Positions 38,161 to 47,184 of a DNA stretch of 64,000 bases are shown one piece after another. Source of the DNA: DATFDN01 sp963830565. GTDB taxonomy: Bacteria; Pseudomonadota; Alphaproteobacteria; Acetobacterales; Acetobacteraceae. The number at the start of each line of letters is the position of its first letter. Position 1 is the first letter of the stretch. The notes under the pieces are model-generated. The model was given only the letters and a program-made list of their open reading frames with translations, did not search any database and was not told the origin of the DNA. Location: NCBI GenBank assembly GCA_963830565.1, contig CAWHMO010000007.1, positions 350,515-414,514 of the forward strand, in the 5' to 3' direction. Made by a program: the position numbers and the translations under genes.

Positions 38161-40635
38161 CTATTCATATCGTAGAGCTTCGACCGGCCTGGATCGCGCC
38201 ACCCGGAGAGCGTGGAACGCGGTCGTGGCGATGGCGATGGCGATTACTCCGAGCCCGACCGCCACGAACGGCGCCGATCCGAGACCGATTTGGTAGGCAA
38301 AGCCGTCGAGCCATCTGCGCATGAACCACCAGGCGATCGGGCAGGCGAGCGCAATGGCCAGCAGAACCGGCTTGGCAAGTTGCCTGATCAGCAGCCAGGA
38401 GACTTGAACGGTGGAAGCGCCGAGCGCCCTGCGTATGCCGATTTCCTTCGTGCGCCGCTCGGCCGTATAGGCGGACAGGCCGATCAGGCCGAGGCATCCG
38501 ATCGCGAGCGCGCAGGCGGCGAAGGCCGCGAACACCCGGCCCTCATGGGCGAGATCCCGATACAGGCCGGCGATGCGATCGTCGAGGAACATGCGGCTGA
38601 TCGGGCGTTCCGGCATGGCCTGATGCCAGGCGGAATCGATGCCGCGCAACGTTTCGGGCAGGTTCGCGCCCGACAGTTTCACGCTGAGAACCTTGAAGAG
38701 ATCAGGGTCGACAATGAAAACGCTGGGCGGCACCGGGGCGCGAATCGAATCGAGCGGAAAATCTGGGGCGACGCCGATAATGCGGAGACGGTGCGGAAAG
38801 CCCGAATCCGTGGCCTGAATTTCCTGTCCTATTGCGGCGGCGGGAGCGGCGAAGCCGAACGCGCGCAACGCTGTCTCGTTGATGATCGTGCCGCCGAGCC
38901 GCGAGGTGTCGTCCGTTGTCACCTTGTCGGCGGCGAAATTGCGGGAAAAATCACGACCGGCGAGGAGCGGGAGGCGGTAGACGCCGAAATAGCCGAAATC
39001 GACTGGTTGAATGGTGACGTTGACCGGCTGGCGGTCGCTTCGGCCGGGCCTAACCAAATCCGTCTTCAGCATGTTGGACCACAGCGGTAGCGTAAATGTC
39101 GCGGCCATTGCCTGGACGCCGGGAACGGCGGCGAGGCGCGTGCGCAGCGATGCCAGCGGCGCCGCCTCGATCCGTCCCAGGCCGTCCGGAGTTGGCCTTG
39201 TCGGCATGCCGGTCAGGTCGATGGTCAGCATGAGGTTCTTGTCGAAGCGCAGCGCCTGCGAGGTGGCGAAGGCCATCTGGCGATGGATCACGATCATTGC
39301 GATGAGCAACGCGACGGTTACGGTGAACTGGAATACCACCAGGCCGAGGCGCATCCTGCCGCCGCCGACCGACGCTCCGGCTTTCGCTTTCAGCACCTGC
39401 GCCGACGAAAAACGCGAGAGGATCATGGACGGATAGACGCCGGCGGCGGCGCCGAGCAGGATCGCCGTTGCGACGGGCACAACGGCGAGTATGGGATGGT
39501 GCACGACGTCGAAGGCGATCTCCCGGTCGAGGAAGGCATCCAGGCGCGGCAGCAAAAGCGTCGCGAGGCCGATGCCGAGCAGCAAGGCGGCGAGTGAATA
39601 GCCAAGCGACTCGCCCATGAACTGGACGATGAGCTGGCTGCGCAGGGCGCCAAGCGACTTGCGTACACCAACCTCGATCGCGCGGCGTGTCGCGCGTGCG
39701 GTTACCAAGTTGACGAAGTTGATCCCGGCCAGCAGCAGGATGAAAACGCCCGTGGCGGCGACGGCATAGACCGTCTGCTCTCGGTCATTGAGCTCGTTCG
39801 TATCGGGGTTGTAGGGACGCAGATGCACGTCCGCCAGGGAGTGCATGTACAGGGATGCGAAAAGCGGTTCCGGGCCGTCGGGATCGGGGTAGTGACCGCG
39901 GACGAAGGCGGGGAAACGGGCTTTTAGCGTGTCGGGGGTGGTGCCGGGGCGAAGGCGCACATAGGTCTCTCCGGCGATGCTTAGCTTGCCGGGCGACGGC
40001 GGCGTGGCATCCGCGATCGCAAGCTTGCCCCAGGCGGTCTTGCCTGACAGCAAGGCGGAGAATTTTTCCGTGGCATTGGAAGGCAAATCTTCCGCGACGC
40101 CGGTGACGCGCACGGGATGGAGGTGGTCGATTTGCATGGTCTGGCCCAGGCAGTCGATCGTGCCGAAATATTTTTCGGCCAGCATGTGGGTGAGCACGAT
40201 CGAGTCCGGCGCGGACAGGGCGGTTGCGGGATCACCGCGCAGCAGCTTGTAGCCCAGGACGGCGAAGAAATCGGCGTCGACCCACTGGATATTTTCGGTC
40301 GCTTCGACGTCGCCGTGACGCAGGCCGGCGGACTGGGCTCTGGTGCGTGTGGTCGCGACGATCTCCGGAAAATCAAGCTTCAGTTCTGCGGCCATCTGGT
40401 CCGGCGTGCCTTGCAACGTCATCGGACGCTGCCCCGATTCGGCCATCGTCAGCCTGACGAGATAGACATCCCGGTAGCCGGGCAGGAAACTGTTGAAGGA
40501 CAGCTCGTCGTGCACGAAAAGCCAGATGAGGATGGCCGCGGCAAGTCCCAGCGCGAGTCCGAAGACGTTGAGCAGGGCGTAGAAACGGCCGCGGCAAGCA
40601 CTTCGCCAGGCGGTGGCGAGATAATTGCGGAACAT
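38161..40635 (-). CDS. MacB-like ABC transporter permease (two FtsX domains)
   Basis: 824 residues. TM1 (FYALLNVFGLALGLAAAILIWLFVHDELSFNSF) is followed by a periplasmic MacB_PCD-type domain, a first FtsX core (TGVFILLLAGINFVNLVTARATRRAIEVGVRKSLGA), a second periplasmic domain and a second FtsX core (FAACALAIGCLGLIGLSAYTAERRTKEIGIRRALGAS). Such double-length permeases pair with LolD-like ATPases and MacA-like adaptors to export peptides from the periplasmic side. Last gene of the cassette, 26 bases after the ATPase. Start ATG 40635. Confidence 0.87.
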   Translation of the reverse strand: MFRNYLATAWRSACRGRFYALLNVFGLALGLAAAILIWLFVHDELSFNSFLPGYRDVYLVRLTMAESGQRPMTLQGTPDQMAAELKLDFPEIVATTRTRAQSAGLRHGDVEATENIQWVDADFFAVLGYKLLRGDPATALSAPDSIVLTHMLAEKYFGTIDCLGQTMQIDHLHPVRVTGVAEDLPSNATEKFSALLSGKTAWGKLAIADATPPSPGKLSIAGETYVRLRPGTTPDTLKARFPAFVRGHYPDPDGPEPLFASLYMHSLADVHLRPYNPDTNELNDREQTVYAVAATGVFILLLAGINFVNLVTARATRRAIEVGVRKSLGALRSQLIVQFMGESLGYSLAALLLGIGLATLLLPRLDAFLDREIAFDVVHHPILAVVPVATAILLGAAAGVYPSMILSRFSSAQVLKAKAGASVGGGRMRLGLVVFQFTVTVALLIAMIVIHRQMAFATSQALRFDKNLMLTIDLTGMPTRPTPDGLGRIEAAPLASLRTRLAAVPGVQAMAATFTLPLWSNMLKTDLVRPGRSDRQPVNVTIQPVDFGYFGVYRLPLLAGRDFSRNFAADKVTTDDTSRLGGTIINETALRAFGFAAPAAAIGQEIQATDSGFPHRLRIIGVAPDFPLDSIRAPVPPSVFIVDPDLFKVLSVKLSGANLPETLRGIDSAWHQAMPERPISRMFLDDRIAGLYRDLAHEGRVFAAFAACALAIGCLGLIGLSAYTAERRTKEIGIRRALGASTVQVSWLLIRQLAKPVLLAIALACPIAWWFMRRWLDGFAYQIGLGSAPFVAVGLGVIAIAIATTAFHALRVARSRPVEALRYE

Positions 40636-40661
40636 CGTTTTCTTCCCGGATCGGCCGCGGT

Positions 40662-41342
40662 TCAGGCGGCGAGCTGCATGGCGTCCACGACTTGGCCGTC
40701 GAGCAGGTTGAGCCTGCGCTCGGCACAGGCGGCATGCGCGTGGCTGTGCGTGACCATGACGATTGTGGTGCCGGCGTCGGCAATCTCGGTGAGCATCCCC
40801 ATCACGGCGTCGCCATTGGCGGTGTCGAGATTGCCGGTTGGCTCGTCGGCCAGGATGAGGGTCGGCTCTGCCACGAGCGCGCGCGCAACTGCGACGCGCT
40901 GCTGCTCGCCGCCGGACAGCTGCTGCGGCACATGTCGGGCACGATGCGGCAAGCCGACCCGCTCCAGCGCGCGTGCAATTCGCTTCTTGCGCTCGGCCGA
41001 GCCGACATTGCGGTAGATGAGCGCGACCTCGACATTTTCCTCGACGGTCAGCTCATCAATCAGATTGAAGCTTTGAAAGATGAAGCCGATATGCGCGCGG
41101 CGGAGCAGGGTTCGCTGGCGTTCCGAAGCGCGGGAAATCTCCTCTCCGAGGAAAAGGAACTGGCCGTCACTGGGTTTGTCGAGGAGGCCAAGGATGTTCA
41201 GCAGGGTCGATTTGCCGCAACCCGACGGGCCCATGATGGCGAGGAACTCGCCCTGTCTGATGTCGAGGCTGACGTGACGCAGCGCCAGCGTTTCGACTTC
41301 GCTGGTCCGGTAGGCTTTCATGATGTTGACGAGCTTGAGCAT
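40662..41342 (-). CDS. LolD/MacB-type ABC transporter ATPase
   Basis: 226 residues from ATG 41342 (a longer frame to 41375 lacks a better start). Walker A GPSGCGKST, Q-loop FQSFNLIDELTVEEN, signature LSGGEQQRVAVARAL, Walker B LILADEPTGNLD and H-loop MVTHSHA. The TVEEN and GNLD forms are typical of the LolD/MacB branch. It energises the FtsX-type permease encoded next to it. Confidence 0.92.
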   Translation of the reverse strand: MLKLVNIMKAYRTSEVETLALRHVSLDIRQGEFLAIMGPSGCGKSTLLNILGLLDKPSDGQFLFLGEEISRASERQRTLLRRAHIGFIFQSFNLIDELTVEENVEVALIYRNVGSAERKKRIARALERVGLPHRARHVPQQLSGGEQQRVAVARALVAEPTLILADEPTGNLDTANGDAVMGMLTEIADAGTTIVMVTHSHAHAACAERRLNLLDGQVVDAMQLAA

Positions 41343-41358
41343 GATCGCGGTTCCTATT

Positions 41359-42624
41359 TCAACGGGAAAGGGCAAGGCGGTCTATGCGATCGAGGCCGGT
41401 GTAGTCCGACGTGACGACGCGATTGCCAGGAACGAGGCCGCTCAGCACTTCGACCGACTCGGTCGTGCGCCGGCCGAGCTTGACCGGGTGTCGTTCGGCG
41501 CCGGCGCCGTCGCGATCGAGCACGAACACCCAGGCGCCGCCGGAGGCTTCGAGGAACGGGCCGGCGGGCAGCACGACGGCGCGCCGGTCGTCGTCCAGTT
41601 CGAGCTTGCCCTGGACCGCCTGGCCGCGCCGCAACCCGGCGGGTGCAGCGCCCTTCCATGCCAGATCGACTTGGAATCGTCCGTCTTTGACCTGTGGATA
41701 GAGTTTTGCGACAATCAGGATGGCAGGTGCGCCATCGACGGTGGCCGCAACATGCTGGCCGGGCTTGACGCGGGCGAGGTAGAATTCGTCGACCTGGACC
41801 GTCACTTTGAAGCCGCCGTCGCGGTCTATCTGGCCGAGATGCTGGCCGCGGTTTTTCTCTTCGCCGACATGGGCATCGAGCCCGGTCAGCACGCCATCCG
41901 CTGGCGCACGTATCGTTAGCGCATCGAGTTGCGCCTTTGCGGCCGCGAGATTTGCAGCGAGCCGGGACGCCGTTTTCTCCATCAGCGCGTCGCTTCGGTT
42001 GATGACCGCGGTGTCCCGCTGAACAGCGTTGGTGGCGATCGCCCTCAGCCGCTTTTGATAGCTCAGCTCGTCGGCTGATTGGTCCAGCATTTCCTGTGAT
42101 ACGAAACCTTTGTTGGCGAGCGGCTGCCGGCGGGCAACTTGACGCGTGAGGCGTACGACGTTGTAGTCGGCGTCGGCGAAGGCCTTGGCGTCGTTTGTTT
42201 TCGTCAACTCGTAGTTAAGCTGCTGCGCCTGCTGGTTGTTGATCTGCTCGATGATCTGGGTTTCGCGTGCAATCGCTTCCAGCTCGAGCGATGGATCTGA
42301 GAGGCGGATCAGGGGCTGACCGGCGGTGACACGCTGGCCGGCCTCGGCCAGAACCGCTTCGACTCTGCCGCCCTGCACGGCATCGAGCATAATACTGTCG
42401 AGCGGGACAACCTGACCTTGCAGCGGAATGAATTCGTGAAATGTTCCTTCCGAGACGGAAGAGATCGTGATCTTCGACGGGTCGATGCTGAGCGTGCGTT
42501 CGCTGGGGTTCAGCAGCAGCCAAGCAGGCGCCGTCAGGGTCGTGGCCAGGACGGCTAAGCCGATCAGCACCGATCGCATGATGCGGTGCCGGGCGATCGG
42601 CCGGTCCATGGTGGTGACGGACAT
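41359..42624 (-). CDS. MacA-like periplasmic adaptor (membrane fusion protein)
   Basis: 421 residues. An N-terminal TM anchor (IMRSVLIGLAVLATTLTAPAWLLL), split lipoyl/barrel-sandwich halves (GGRVEAVLAEAGQRVTAGQPLIRLSDP and LTIRAPADGVLTGLDAHVGEE), a coiled-coil hairpin between them and a C-terminal beta-barrel (LRRGQAVQGKLELDDDRRAVVLPAGPFL). It should bridge the FtsX permease to an outer-membrane channel, which is not encoded here. ATG 42624 lies 23 bases after the TPR gene stop. Confidence 0.88.
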   Translation of the reverse strand: MSVTTMDRPIARHRIMRSVLIGLAVLATTLTAPAWLLLNPSERTLSIDPSKITISSVSEGTFHEFIPLQGQVVPLDSIMLDAVQGGRVEAVLAEAGQRVTAGQPLIRLSDPSLELEAIARETQIIEQINNQQAQQLNYELTKTNDAKAFADADYNVVRLTRQVARRQPLANKGFVSQEMLDQSADELSYQKRLRAIATNAVQRDTAVINRSDALMEKTASRLAANLAAAKAQLDALTIRAPADGVLTGLDAHVGEEKNRGQHLGQIDRDGGFKVTVQVDEFYLARVKPGQHVAATVDGAPAILIVAKLYPQVKDGRFQVDLAWKGAAPAGLRRGQAVQGKLELDDDRRAVVLPAGPFLEASGGAWVFVLDRDGAGAERHPVKLGRRTTESVEVLSGLVPGNRVVTSDYTGLDRIDRLALSR

Positions 42625-42647
42625 CGGGGCTCTCCCGAGTGCCATTT

Positions 42648-44577
42648 CTATGCAGCAGGCCGGTAGCGTTCCGCGAACGCGATGTCGCGCGCGTAAAGGT
42701 CCTGGCGATTCATCGCCTGGTGTATCGCTGCGCGGTTTTCGTAATGCGCGCTTTCCTCCGGATCGAGCGCGATCACGTGATCCATGTCCGAAAGCGCCAG
42801 CCCATATGAGCCGTGGCTGTAGTGAAGGGCGGCGCGATTGACGCGCACGGCCGCCGAGTCATAGCCAAGCGCCATGGCGGCGTTGTAGCCCTCGAGCGCT
42901 TCATCGACTCTTCCCAACTCCCCGAGCAGACTTGCATACAGGGCATACGCTTGCGGCTGGTCGGGATTCAGCTCGAGGCTTGTCTCGAAACAGGAAAGGG
43001 CCTTTTCCGATTCGCCAAGGCGGGCGTGACAGACGGCCTTATTGAAATACACCTCTGGATAGGGAGCGCTGCACTTGATGGCCTGCTTGTAGTGTTCGAT
43101 GGCCTCCCGATAGCCGCTCCTGGTCCTGGAGGATGTTGCCGATTTCGTTGTGATACTCCGAATAGTTGGGGTCCATGCGGATCGCGTTTCGATAGTGTTC
43201 CAGGCCCTCCTCAAGCCGGCCCAGCATGACGTAGACCTGCGCAATGTTGTATTGCAGCACCGAGCGGTGCAGAAGATGCCGGTCCTCGCCCATTTCCCTG
43301 GTGAGGAAATCGTAGCCGGCCTTGCACAGCTCGAGCGCTTCCTGGTGCCGTGCTTGCCGGGCCCTGAGGAAAGCCAGACCATTGTCTATGAATACTTTCT
43401 GGAAGGGATACTCGTGTGCCTCGGGCGAGTCCTTGACGGCGCGAACGGTCTCGACGGCGCGCAGGATGTGCTGCTCGGCACGTTCAAGATCCTTGACCTG
43501 CGCATAGCGGAGGTAATGCATGCCGAGAATGTAGTTCATGTTGGCGACGACGTGCGGCATGGTGAGATAGGAGGCGGCAAGATCCTGGACGACGCGGAGG
43601 GCGCCGGCGACGTCATCGGTCTGGACCAGGCAGATATTCAGCTTGCTGACGTAGTGGATGCGCCGCACTTCATCCTTTCCTACCAGCTGGTCGAAGTAGG
43701 GCAGAGCAAGGTCCATCAGATATCTGGCCTCGTGGTAATACCCCAAGCTGTTATAGATCATGAAGATTTTGAGTGCGAGCCGCGCGGCCGCCAGGCGATT
43801 TCCGGAGGATCGATAGCGGGCGAGCAGCGGCGGGTATTTCTGCTCGAGCAGCGTGTCTGGAACATCCGACAATTGCGCTTCGAGCATAGCTGCTTCAGCC
43901 TCGCTGATGAGCTGAGGCGCGGCAGCGTGCGGCCAGAACTCTGCAACCCATGGTGGGACGGGAACAGCCCGAACGCCGGGCAGACGCCGTGCAAGGTCAG
44001 AGCCTTCCTGACGGGTTTCGATGACGACGTCGATCTCGCCCGCGGATGTGGAACGCCGCGCAAGTTCGACGAAGAATCGCGTTCCCAGATGCTGTGCCTG
44101 ATCGAAGTTCCGCACCAGGACGACCCAGCGGGTTCCATCGTGCAGCGCGCACTTCCACTGCAAGATCATGTCGACGAGGCCATGCACCAGGCGATAGGCC
44201 CGATCCAATGCATAGAACCGCGTTTTCTCGTTGGCTGTGGCGGTGTCGGTCAGGCACGGATATTTTGGGTGTATGCGACCACGGTAGTTTAGCAGCACCA
44301 GGTGAAGCTCAAGCCGGTGCTCTTCGATGATGGCGTCCTGCCCGACATTCAGCAGGCCATGGTAGGCCATCTCGGCCAATTGCTCGACGCCGGCCCAGGT
44401 TCCCGCGGACTCGAACCGGGCATCCACGTCAAATATGCGGAGTTCCGCTGATCGCTCTGCACGATACGAGGATGATCGCGGATCGGGAGCTTTGTTTGCG
44501 AGGGGGATGAGTTTTCGCAACGCCGTGCGCTCGACGCTACGGGCCAGCGAAATTCCGGCTTCCGACATCCCGGTCAT
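42648..44577 (-). pseudogene. Large TPR protein of the peptide cassette, one frameshift
   Basis: Starts MTGMSEAGISLARSVERTALRKL at ATG 44577, overlapping the protease stop (ATGA), with AAGGAG upstream. Residues about 100-180 (TRWVVLVRNFDQAQHLGTRFFVELARR...IDVVIETRQEG) resemble the Walker B to sensor region of STAND-type ATPases, but no P-loop is seen. The C-terminal half has TPR repeats (QYNIAQVYVMLGRLEEGLEHYRNAIRMDPNYSEYHNEIGNIL). Near 43120 the frame shifts by one base and continues SGYREAIEHYKQAIKCSAPYPEVYFNKAVCHARLG to 42648. About 642 residues if repaired. Possible scaffold or regulator of peptide maturation (inference). Confidence 0.72.
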
Positions 44578-45899
44578 GGAGTTGCTCCTTTTGAGATAAA
44601 CGACAGCCATCTCGGCTTGAGCCACAGGTAGAGGCCGGTGCCGAGCATCGTCAGCGTGACCGCGACGTAGGCGACGGTGTCGCATGCCATCCAGATCGAG
44701 GAAGGCGGCTGCATGAATAGATGGACGACAGAGCCGATGTATTTTGCCATTGTCGGCAGGACGACGCCGAAAAGGACGAAAAGAGACAAGATCCTGCCGA
44801 ACAGCCAGATCAGGGAGAAAGCTCGCAGAACAAGCAGGTGTTGCGGGCTTTTCGGCGCGAAGTTGCTGCCGAACAGCCCGAAAGTGGCCTGGTGCGCCAG
44901 GCCCTGAAGGTAGGTCCTAGCATCTCTATCCAGATCGGGATGACTGAAGTAATTGCAGATGATAAAATATAGATCGGTCTTGACGAAGATGTTGAACTGC
45001 CACGTGACGCCGATTGCGATTTCCAAGACGAGGGCCCGGACGACCTGAATTGTGAAAGCACTGGCGTCATGCCACAGCAGAGCGCTGAGCAGGATTGTCA
45101 GCAGCGATGCACAGAGGATGTCGACCAGCAGGCCTGCTAGCATCGGGAAATAGCGTTGTGACTGCGGCAGGGTGAGTATCCCGGTCAGGTCGGACTCCGC
45201 GACAAGGGTCCACAACCGGTTTCCCACGCCATATTTCGACTTGATTCCATGCCGCGCTGCCGCGAGCATGTGGCCCGTCTCGTGCAGCGCGACCTGCATG
45301 AGCGAGAGGGTCAGCACGACCAGCAAAAGTGCGGTCCGATTGGTCTCTGTATAAAAGGCATTGAAATCTATGCGCAGCCACGGATTCTGGAATGCAATAA
45401 AGGCTGCATAGAAGACGAGGCCCAGACAACATAGCAACGTAGGCCTCGAGAATACGGCGTTGGCGGTGCGCGGATCGACGTTGAACGTTCTGTGTGTATC
45501 GTGGCTGGCCGCCTCGAGTTTTTCCTGAGCGGCTTGCTTCTGGTCTTCCGGATGGATGAAGCCAATGCTCCGCAACTGGTCGATAAACTCGTCGATGTCG
45601 ACCATTTCTTCGTACTCCGCCGCGAGCCGAGATTTTATCGCAGGGGCGGTGTAACCGGATTTGAGCATGGTCAGGATTCGGACACCTTGCTCGGGAAATT
45701 GATAGAAATCACCGAACTCAGGGTTGCCGACAACATACGCGTCTCCGTCCTTTTGTACAGAAAGCGGAATGACGAAATACTGCTGCGCGCCCGCCATCGA
45801 CATGAGGAGCTGCTTCCGTTCGCTGGACACGGGGGAGTGGATCTGGGTTCGGGTCGAGTTGCAGAACCGAACCGGCTTCCCTGCCAGGTCACCCGACAT
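44574..45899 (-). CDS. PqqD-like domain fused to a membrane M50-type metalloprotease
   Basis: 441 residues. Residues about 40-115 (FVIPLSVQKDGDAYVVGNPE...YQFPEQGVRILTMLKSGYTAPAIKSRL...IDEFIDQLRSIGFI) follow the PqqD/RRE winged-helix pattern. From about residue 150 the protein is polytopic: LLLVVLTLSLMQVALHETGHMLAAARHG places HExxH in a TM helix, and LAGLLVDILCASLLTILLS supplies the likely third ligand Asp. Further TM helices follow. The M50/YydH-like fold suggests intramembrane cleavage of the small peptide encoded 47 bases upstream. An alternative start at MSMAGAQQYF exists, as ATG 45899 lacks a good ribosome site. Confidence 0.82.
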   Translation of the reverse strand: MSGDLAGKPVRFCNSTRTQIHSPVSSERKQLLMSMAGAQQYFVIPLSVQKDGDAYVVGNPEFGDFYQFPEQGVRILTMLKSGYTAPAIKSRLAAEYEEMVDIDEFIDQLRSIGFIHPEDQKQAAQEKLEAASHDTHRTFNVDPRTANAVFSRPTLLCCLGLVFYAAFIAFQNPWLRIDFNAFYTETNRTALLLVVLTLSLMQVALHETGHMLAAARHGIKSKYGVGNRLWTLVAESDLTGILTLPQSQRYFPMLAGLLVDILCASLLTILLSALLWHDASAFTIQVVRALVLEIAIGVTWQFNIFVKTDLYFIICNYFSHPDLDRDARTYLQGLAHQATFGLFGSNFAPKSPQHLLVLRAFSLIWLFGRILSLFVLFGVVLPTMAKYIGSVVHLFMQPPSSIWMACDTVAYVAVTLTMLGTGLYLWLKPRWLSFISKGATP

Positions 45900-45946
45900 G
45901 GAAGCCGAGCCCGCTAGGCTGCTGGCCTAACCACCAGGTCCGGAAA

Positions 45947-46036
45947 CTACTGAAGGTTCATGCAGCAACAGTAGCACGCCGCGACTGTCTTCGTCAGGGC
46001 GATTTTCTGCATCTTGATGATCGAGATCGTCTTCAT
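45947..46036 (-). CDS. 29-residue Cys-rich peptide, putative RiPP/bacteriocin-like precursor
   Basis: ATG 46036 has AAAGGA seven bases upstream, a clear ribosome site. The product is a basic, amphipathic 20-residue leader (MKTISIIKMQKIALTKTVAA) followed by the core CYCCCMNLQ, with four Cys in five residues. It is the first gene of a minus-strand operon with a PqqD-like/M50 protease, TPR protein and tripartite exporter. Leader-core division before Cys21 is an inference: Ala-Ala would be a plausible cleavage site. No homologue is known to me. It could carry disulfides, bind metal, or be modified by enzymes outside the window. Confidence 0.7.
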   Translation of the reverse strand: MKTISIIKMQKIALTKTVAACYCCCMNLQ

Positions 46037-46145
46037 GGCTGATTCCTTTACTCTTTGCACGCCGCTGGGCTTGTCACTGACCAATGCTTTAGGTCTGCCG
46101 GGTGGTGCGGGAGCAGACCAGCTGGATTGCCCATTGACGGCGTTC

Positions 46146-46190
46146 AGAATACTTGGAGCAGTAATTTGAGACGTGTGACCTGGTTCACAC
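46146..46190 (-). promoter_or_regulatory. CRP/FNR-like site and promoter of the peptide operon
   Basis: GTGTGAACCAGGTCACAC (46173-46190) is a perfect palindrome matching the CRP-family consensus TGTGA-N6-TCACA. On the minus strand a -10-like TATTCT lies at 46146-46151, giving a start near 46139. The palindrome is then centred at about -42, the class II activator position. A leader of about 105 bases precedes the peptide ATG. Confidence 0.65.
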
Positions 46191-46235
46191 CCTAGACGGA
46201 AGTGTTCATTGACCCCTCGAGATGGCGCAGTGGCT

Positions 46236-46670
46236 GTGTCCATGAATTTTGGCCCACTGTGCTGGCGAATTTCGGTCCAGCTTCCGCAGCGATGTTCACG
46301 ATCCTGGCTGCAGCCCGGATCCGTCGATAAGCGGTGCTACTCCTGCTTTATGGGTTTGACCGCCTTGCGTGCGGCTGTCGTCCGGCGCGGTCGGTCAGAC
46401 GGTCGATCATTGTTTCGCACAGCCGCGGATCGGGGATGACCTGAGACCATCGGAGAACGGCAGATTGGCGGTCATGATCACCGCCGCTTTCTCTGCCCGG
46501 TCGGCGACGACCTGGAACAGCAGCTCGCACGCGGTCTCGGCCAACGGCACGTAACCCAGCTCGTCGATGCAGATCAGGTCAAGGCGTTCCCATCGGCCAC
46601 ATGCGCGGCTCAGCTGGTTGGCATGGGCCGCCTCGGCCAGTTCGTTGATCAGCGCCGTGGCGGTCACGAA
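46236..46670 (-). pseudogene. IS21-family helper ATPase (IstB) fragment
   Basis: Minus-strand LINELAEAAHANQLSRACGRW, LDLICIDELGYVPLAE (Walker B) and LLFQVVADRAEKAAVIMTANLPF match IstB. A shift near 46455 continues as WSQVIPDPRLCETMIDRLTDRA. The P-loop half is missing, cut at an IS701 relic. The sequence near 46240 (GAATTTTGGCCCACTGTG) resembles an IS21 terminus. Confidence 0.8.
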
Positions 46671-46697
46671 CCGAACCCGGCGCCGCTGTCGGCAAGC

Positions 46698-47055
46698 GGA
46701 CCCTTGCCGCCGCGATCAAGGCGCGCTGGGTGTGCGAGCGGGCGCACCAACAATCCAAACAGGAACTCGGCCCCAATCACTTCGAAGGACGCTCGTGGAC
46801 GGGACTGCACCGACACGCGCTCATGAGCTGCATCGGCTTTGCCTATCTGCAGCATCTCCGCCTCGCCAGGCATCGCCGCCCGGCAAGGGCGGGGGGGAAA
46901 TGCAGCCCCGCGTTCCGGGACCGCCACCATCGCCAAGCCTGCCGGCCGTGCGCCGCGCCATCATCGCGCGGCTGTTCGCGCCTCTCGCCGCACCAATCCG
47001 AGCCCGCACTGCAGACGCCGATTTCCACCACAACCCAACTTTAAACTGCCCAGGT
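46698..47055 (+). pseudogene. IS701-family transposase fragment (C-terminal)
   Basis: AAIKARWVCERAHQQSKQEL, NHFEGRSWTGLHRHALMSC and FAYLQHLRLARHR match the end of IS701 transposases. Further on, PPSPSLPAVRRAIIARLF continues the match in another frame, so at least one indel is present. The fragment abuts the IstB relic. Confidence 0.75.
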
Positions 47056-47184
47056 AGTGCTAAGGGTCAACATGGCGTGCAATACGCTACCGTATAAAAT
47101 CGCAGCGCTGCGGATGCACACCTATGGGTGTGCCGCGCATAGGTGGAGACCCTGGAGGCGCTGACGCTGGCGGTCTGGCGGCCG

